The position numbers and the translations under genes are program-made. This document shows, piece by piece, positions 60,154-64,000 of a stretch of DNA of 64,000 nt. Positions within the stretch are counted from its first letter, which is position 1. Every line of letters begins with the position of its first letter. Origin of the DNA: Reyranella soli (GTDB lineage: Bacteria; Pseudomonadota; Alphaproteobacteria; Reyranellales; Reyranellaceae); contig NZ_BKAJ01000088.1 in NCBI RefSeq assembly GCF_007992495.1, forward strand, positions 1 to 64,000, in the 5' to 3' direction. The notes under the pieces were generated by a model. It saw nothing but the letters and a program-made list of their open reading frames with translations, was not told where the DNA came from and did no database searches.

Positions 60154-60849
60154 CTAAGGCGCGAGGCCGAGGTACTGCCTGAGCTCGCGCTTCGCTGCGT
60201 CGAAGTCGGCCTTGAACTCGGGGCGGTTCCGCAGCGCCACGGCGATGGCGGTGCCGGTCAGGCGGCCGCCGTCGAGATCGTTGGGATAGTGCATGCCGGC
60301 GATCACGCGGCTCCACGCATAGTCGTGCGCACGCTCCCAGATCGCGTCGCGCTTTTCCGGAACGATGTCGCCCATGACGATGGACGACGCCGTAATGTGC
60401 GTGGTGTGGCCCGACGGGTAGGAGCCCGTGATGGATGGCCGGACCAGCGCCTTGATCTCCGGATCGCTGAGATAGGGGCGCACGCGCTTGAAGGCCGTCT
60501 TGGTCGGGGCGACGACGGCATCCTCCGTGTCCTCGAGCCGCGCAAACAACCGGGTGGTGGCCGGCAGGGCCGACGCCGGCAGCGCCTTGCCCAGCACGGC
60601 GGCGAACATGGTGTCGACCGATTCGTCGGCGTCGCGCCTGGCCTGCTCAATGCGCTCGGGCGAAGCCGTGCGTTGCGCCCGAAGCACCACCGCGAGCTGC
60701 TCGCGGTCGGCCGCGCTGCCGGCGACGACGGGCGGTGGCAGGATCGACACGAGGTCGAGCTCCTGCGCGGTGATGTAGGTTGGCTCGCGCGCCGAGGCCG
60801 CAAGCGGTACGGCGAGCAGGGCGAGGAGAAGAAGGCGGCGTAGCATCAT
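60154..60849 (-). CDS. Class A (PhoN/PAP2) acid phosphatase
   Basis: 231-residue exported phosphatase. Signal peptide about 1-18 (LRRLLLLALLAVPLAASA). The three-part vanadium haloperoxidase/PAP2 signature is complete: KRVRPYL (K-x6-RP-like), SYPSGHTTH and SRVIAGMHYPNDLDGG. The periplasmic enzyme would release phosphate from organic phosphates. Its start overlaps the stop of the ABC transporter ATPase gene by four bases (ATGA), so it is co-translated with a peptide-type importer. Confidence 0.88.
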   Translation of the reverse strand: MMLRRLLLLALLAVPLAASAREPTYITAQELDLVSILPPPVVAGSAADREQLAVVLRAQRTASPERIEQARRDADESVDTMFAAVLGKALPASALPATTRLFARLEDTEDAVVAPTKTAFKRVRPYLSDPEIKALVRPSITGSYPSGHTTHITASSIVMGDIVPEKRDAIWERAHDYAWSRVIAGMHYPNDLDGGRLTGTAIAVALRNRPEFKADFDAAKRELRQYLGLAP

Positions 60850-61835
60850 GCCTCGTATAGATGACAGGCGACGGCGCGGCCACCGCCCATGTCGCGCATC
60901 GGCGGGTCGACGCTCTTGCACACGTCCATCACCCTGGGACAGCGGGTGTGAAACCGGCAGCCGGGCGGCGGGCGCATGGCCGACGGCACTTCACCGATGA
61001 TGATCTGCTGCGGCCGCGTCGCCTCGACCTCGGGATCGGGAATCGGGATCGCCGCCAGCAGGGCCTGCGTATAGGGATGCAAGGGCTTGGCGTAGAGCTC
61101 GCCGCGCGGTGCGATCTCGACGATGCGGCCGAGATACATCACGGCGATGCGATGGCTGATGTGGCGCACCACGGCGAGGTCGTGGGCGATGAAGATGTAG
61201 GTGAGCCCCAACCGCTCCTGCAGCTCCTGGAACAGGTTCACGACCTGGGCCTGGATCGACACGTCGAGCGCCGACACCGGCTCATCGCAGATGATCAGCG
61301 ACGGCTCCAACGCCAAGGCGCGGGCAATGCCGATCCTCTGGCGCTGGCCGCCGGAGAACTCGTGCGGATAGCGGTCGGCCATGTCGGGCAGCAGGCCCAC
61401 CATGTCCAAAAGGCTGGCAACACGCGTATCGTAGGCGGCGCGATTGGAGGCGAGACCATGCACCTCGAGCGGCTCGCCGACGATCTCCGACACCTTCATG
61501 CGCGGGTTCAGCGAGCCGAACGGGTCCTGGTAGACCATCTGCATGCGCCGCCGGATCGGGCGCATGCGGGACCGGTCGTACGCCGAGATGTCCTCGCCCT
61601 CGAACTTCACTTCGCCCGAAGTGATGTCGATCATCCTCAGGATGGCGAGCCCGGTCGTGCTCTTGCCACATCCGGACTCCCCCACCAGGCCCAAGGTCTC
61701 GCCGCGTTGCACGTCGAACGACACGCCATCGACCGCCTTCACGCTGCCGACCTGCTTGCGCACCAAGGCGCCCGCCATGACGGGGAAATGGACCTTCAGG
61801 TCCCTCACCTCAAGGACGGTCTCAGGTACCGACAT
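60846..61835 (-). CDS. Oligopeptide/dipeptide ABC transporter ATPase (OppF/DppF type)
   Basis: 329-residue ATPase. Walker A GLVGESGCGKSTTGL, signature FSGGQRQRIGIARAL, Walker B LIICDEPVSALDVS; C-terminal oligo_HPY-type region with cysteines in PPGCRFHTRCPRVMDVCKSV. ATG 61835 begins MSVPETVLEVRDLKVHF; the longer frame upstream lies in the partner gene. Its start overlaps the DppD-type stop by 14 bases. It energises uptake of peptides, or possibly other oligosolutes, through a permease not in this window. Confidence 0.93.
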   Translation of the reverse strand: MSVPETVLEVRDLKVHFPVMAGALVRKQVGSVKAVDGVSFDVQRGETLGLVGESGCGKSTTGLAILRMIDITSGEVKFEGEDISAYDRSRMRPIRRRMQMVYQDPFGSLNPRMKVSEIVGEPLEVHGLASNRAAYDTRVASLLDMVGLLPDMADRYPHEFSGGQRQRIGIARALALEPSLIICDEPVSALDVSIQAQVVNLFQELQERLGLTYIFIAHDLAVVRHISHRIAVMYLGRIVEIAPRGELYAKPLHPYTQALLAAIPIPDPEVEATRPQQIIIGEVPSAMRPPPGCRFHTRCPRVMDVCKSVDPPMRDMGGGRAVACHLYEA

Positions 61836-62808
61836 GGGCGCTGAGCTGGGCATGGAAATGGCAGGCCGAGAGATGATCGGGAGTGCTCCTGACCAGCATC
61901 GGGCGCTGGCGGCAGATGTCGGCGGCGCGCCGGCAGCGCGGCGCGAAGGCACAGCCCGGCGGCAGGTTGGCGAGATTGGGCGGCGAGCCCTCGATCGGCA
62001 CCAGGCGGCTCCCCGCCTCCTGATCGAGCCGTGGTACCGAGGCCATCAGGCCGATCGTATAGGGATGGCGCGGCCGGGCGTAGATCTCGCGCGCAGGTCC
62101 TGCCTCGACGATGCGGCCGCCGTACATGACGCAGACACGATCGGCGTAGCGCGCCACCACGCCGAGATCGTGGGTGATGAGAATGAGCGCGGAGTTGGCC
62201 GCGCGTGTCACCTCCTTCAGGAGGGCGAGGATCTGCGCCTGCACGGTGACGTCGAGGGCCGTCGTCGGCTCGTCGGCGATGATGAGCTGGGGCTGGCAGG
62301 CGAGCGCCATGGCGATCATGGCGCGCTGTCGCATGCCGCCGGAGAACTGGTGGGGATAGGCCTTCACGCGGCTCTTGGCATCGGGCAGTCGCACGCGCGC
62401 CAGAAGCTCGGCGGCCTTGTCCATGGCGGCGGCCCACGGTGTCCTGCGATGCAGGTTGATCGGCTCGGCGATCTGCAGGCCGACCGTCAGCGACGGGTTC
62501 AGCGAACTCATCGGCTCCTGGAAGATCATGGCAATGCGGTTGCCGCGGATCGCGCGGATCTCCGCGTCCGACATCTCCAGGAGGTTCCTGCCGTCGAACA
62601 CCACCTCGCCCGCCGAGATCCGGCCCGGCGGGTTGGGGATCAGGCGCAGGATCGACATCGCGGTCACGCTCTTGCCCGAGCCCGATTCGCCTACGATGGC
62701 GAGCGTCTCGCCGGCCGCCAGATCGAACGAGACGTCGTCGACAGCCTTGACGACGCCGCGCTCGGTCCGAAACTCGGTGGAAAGGTTCCTGACGCTGAGT
62801 AGACTCAT
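61822..62808 (-). CDS. Oligopeptide/dipeptide ABC transporter ATPase (OppD/DppD type)
   Basis: 328-residue ATPase partner of the DppF-like subunit. Walker A LAIVGESGSGKSVTAM, signature FSGGMRQRAMIAMALA, Walker B LIIADEPTTALDVTV; C-terminal oligopeptide region with PPGCAFAPRCRRAADIC. Overlaps the next gene by 14 bases. A family B palindrome lies between it and the substrate-binding gene downstream/upstream in the same strand order, so the binding protein gene is transcribed first (to the right of the window). Confidence 0.93.
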   Translation of the reverse strand: MSLLSVRNLSTEFRTERGVVKAVDDVSFDLAAGETLAIVGESGSGKSVTAMSILRLIPNPPGRISAGEVVFDGRNLLEMSDAEIRAIRGNRIAMIFQEPMSSLNPSLTVGLQIAEPINLHRRTPWAAAMDKAAELLARVRLPDAKSRVKAYPHQFSGGMRQRAMIAMALACQPQLIIADEPTTALDVTVQAQILALLKEVTRAANSALILITHDLGVVARYADRVCVMYGGRIVEAGPAREIYARPRHPYTIGLMASVPRLDQEAGSRLVPIEGSPPNLANLPPGCAFAPRCRRAADICRQRPMLVRSTPDHLSACHFHAQLSAHVGT

Positions 62809-62811
62809 GAC

Positions 62812-62875
62812 TCTTCCGGACCGCGCGCGTCTCGCGCGCTCATGAGGCGCGCGAGGACGCGCGCGGTCCGGAAGA
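62812..62875. repeat. Family B palindrome within dpp-type operon
   Basis: Arms 62812-62839 and 62847-62875 pair along 28 bases with a single one-base indel, beginning TCTTCCGGACCGCGCGCG. It lies between the binding-protein gene stop (62888) and the ATPase start (62808), both on the minus strand, so it is transcribed inside the operon. Confidence 0.9.
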
Positions 62876-62887
62876 TCATGAGCATGA

Positions 62888-64000
62888 TCAATATCCCATC
62901 TTCTTCTTCAGCTCCTGGTCCACCCAGATGCGGGCGTAGATCGGGCCCGGCCGCACCGCACCGGCGCGCATCTCGCCGGCGTAGTTCTTCACCCACGGCC
63001 ACCAGGCCGCATAGTAGTAAGGCGTCGGCAGCCAGATGTAGGGCGCCTTGTCCAAAATCTCGGTGGTGAGCTCGCGCAGCATCACCTGCCGTTTGCTCTC
63101 GTCAGGCTCGCGATAGATCACCTCGATCTTCTTGTCGTACTCGGGATCCGACCAGCCCGAGGGATTCCACGTCTGCTTGGTGCCGAAGCTCTTGCGGATG
63201 GTGGTGATCGGGTTGGTATGGCCATTGTTCATGAAGTAGGCCGGCGTCATGGTCCGCGAGGTCATCGCCGACAGGAAGGCGCCGTACTCCATCGGCTGGA
63301 TTTCCAGCTTCACGCCGACCTGCTCGAGATAACCCGCCACCAGCGGCAGCAGGTCCATGTGGTCGGGATTGCATGAGCAGACCTGCACCTTGGTGGTGAA
63401 GCCCTTCGGGAACCCGGCTTCGGCCAGCAGCTTCTTGGCCTTCGCCGGGTCGTACTTGAAGAGCTCCTGCACCGAAGCCGGCTGCTTATCGAGCGGCTCG
63501 AAGTAGCCGACATAGTCGGGATGCTGCGGGTAGGAGAACAGCTCGGCGTTGCCGTTGTAGTAGGCCTGCACGATCTCCTGCTTGTTGACGGCGTAATTCA
63601 GCGCGCGACGCACGCGGATGTCCTTGAACGGCCCGTCGACATCGACGCGCATCGCCATGAAGGTGCCCGACTGGTTCAGCCAGCGGTTCCACTGCAGCTG
63701 CGGCGCGCTCTTCTTCAACGAGTCGACGTTCTGCCAGCGGATCGCCTCCAGCATGTCGAGCTTGCCGGTGCGCAGCGCCGTGATGTAGGTCGCCTCGTCC
63801 TTGATGGTGCGATAGGTGATCTTGTCGACGAAGGGCAGCTTGTATTCCTGGCCGCCGATCTTCTCCTTGTCCCAGTAGTCGGGGTTCTTGACATAGACGT
63901 TGGAGTTGCCGGCGATGAAGTCCTGCAGCATGTAGGGCCCGGTGCCGTTGACGTTCTTCCAGTTGGAGGCCCCGGCGTCGGCCACTTCCTTCGGGTGGAT
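62888..64000 (-). CDS. ABC transporter substrate-binding protein, family 5 (partial)
   Basis: C-terminal 370 residues of a peptide-type solute-binding protein; the N-terminus lies beyond the window edge, and the frame remains open to 64000. Visible family features include NWKNVNGTGPYML, FVDKITYRTIKDEATYITALRTGKLDML and RRALNYAVNKQEIVQAYYNG. It would deliver peptides or related solutes to the permease and the two ATPases. Permease genes are expected either to the right of the edge or elsewhere, since none occurs between this gene and the ATPases. Confidence 0.9.
   Translation of the reverse strand: MHPKEVADAGASNWKNVNGTGPYMLQDFIAGNSNVYVKNPDYWDKEKIGGQEYKLPFVDKITYRTIKDEATYITALRTGKLDMLEAIRWQNVDSLKKSAPQLQWNRWLNQSGTFMAMRVDVDGPFKDIRVRRALNYAVNKQEIVQAYYNGNAELFSYPQHPDYVGYFEPLDKQPASVQELFKYDPAKAKKLLAEAGFPKGFTTKVQVCSCNPDHMDLLPLVAGYLEQVGVKLEIQPMEYGAFLSAMTSRTMTPAYFMNNGHTNPITTIRKSFGTKQTWNPSGWSDPEYDKKIEVIYREPDESKRQVMLRELTTEILDKAPYIWLPTPYYYAAWWPWVKNYAGEMRAGAVRPGPIYARIWVDQELKKKMGY

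Overview
The window is a high-GC chromosomal segment of an alphaproteobacterium. The basis is the Irr-type Fur regulator beside fabA-fabB-fabI, a rimP-nusA-ylxR-infB cluster leading towards rbfA, truB, rpsO and pnp, and several Bug/TctC solute receptors. These features, with many dispersed GC-rich palindromes, point to a soil or freshwater Rhodospirillales/Hyphomicrobiales relative (Reyranella-like is my guess, not proven). No tRNA, rRNA, CRISPR array, prophage or insertion sequence was recognised.

Layout. 1-6.6 kb: envelope genes (MAPEG protein, PlsB-like acyltransferase, YihY/BrkB protein), D-glycerate dehydrogenase, an exported SH3 protein and two tandem TonB proteins. 6.6-12.5 kb: an iron/peroxide block (DUF3501, cysteine-rich Fe-S protein, rubrerythrin, irr) back to back with the unsaturated fatty-acid operon fabA-fabB-fabI. 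An excellent Irr-type operator (ICE) lies directly upstream of the rubrerythrin gene. 12.5-15 kb: small exported proteins, a GST and an intradiol dioxygenase. 15-27 kb: the transcription/translation/RNA decay cluster on the minus strand (rimP, nusA, ylxR, infB, rbfA, truB, rpsO, pnp). It is split between rbfA and truB by an opposite-strand membrane spermidine-synthase-like gene and by palindromic repeats. An attenuator-like hairpin precedes rimP.

27-38.5 kb: trmB, a ThDP enzyme, an acyltransferase-3 protein, an M20 amidohydrolase, and a catabolic cluster made of a maleate-isomerase-like protein, a phosphonoacetate-hydrolase gene broken by a frameshift, an amidase that appears to lack about 70 internal residues, a GntR regulator with a palindromic operator, and a TctC receptor. 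38.5-42 kb: hisA, hisF and hisE, interrupted by an antisense 2-oxoglutarate oxygenase gene, then HIT and alpha/beta hydrolase genes. 43-51 kb: a coupled TauD / FAD-oxidase / DUF4239 operon, a LysE exporter, an aminotransferase, a TctC receptor and an amidohydrolase.

51-55 kb: UPF0114 protein, a visibly lower-GC AGE-family epimerase gene preceded by an orphan gene end, a decayed second copy of the comM 3' end, a small coiled-coil membrane protein and intact comM. 55-64 kb: two small unknown genes (one with eight cysteines), a TctC/flavin monooxygenase pair, an acyl-CoA dehydrogenase, a class A acid phosphatase and a dipeptide-type ABC transporter cut by the window edge.

The most striking large-scale feature is a set of at least four families of dispersed palindromes, mostly between convergent genes but also inside the infB-rbfA, rbfA-truB and dpp units. 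The best regulatory result is the Irr box at the rubrerythrin promoter. The best gene-decay results are the phosphonoacetate hydrolase frameshift and the comM tail remnant. I found no clearly undescribed multi-gene defence or mobile system.
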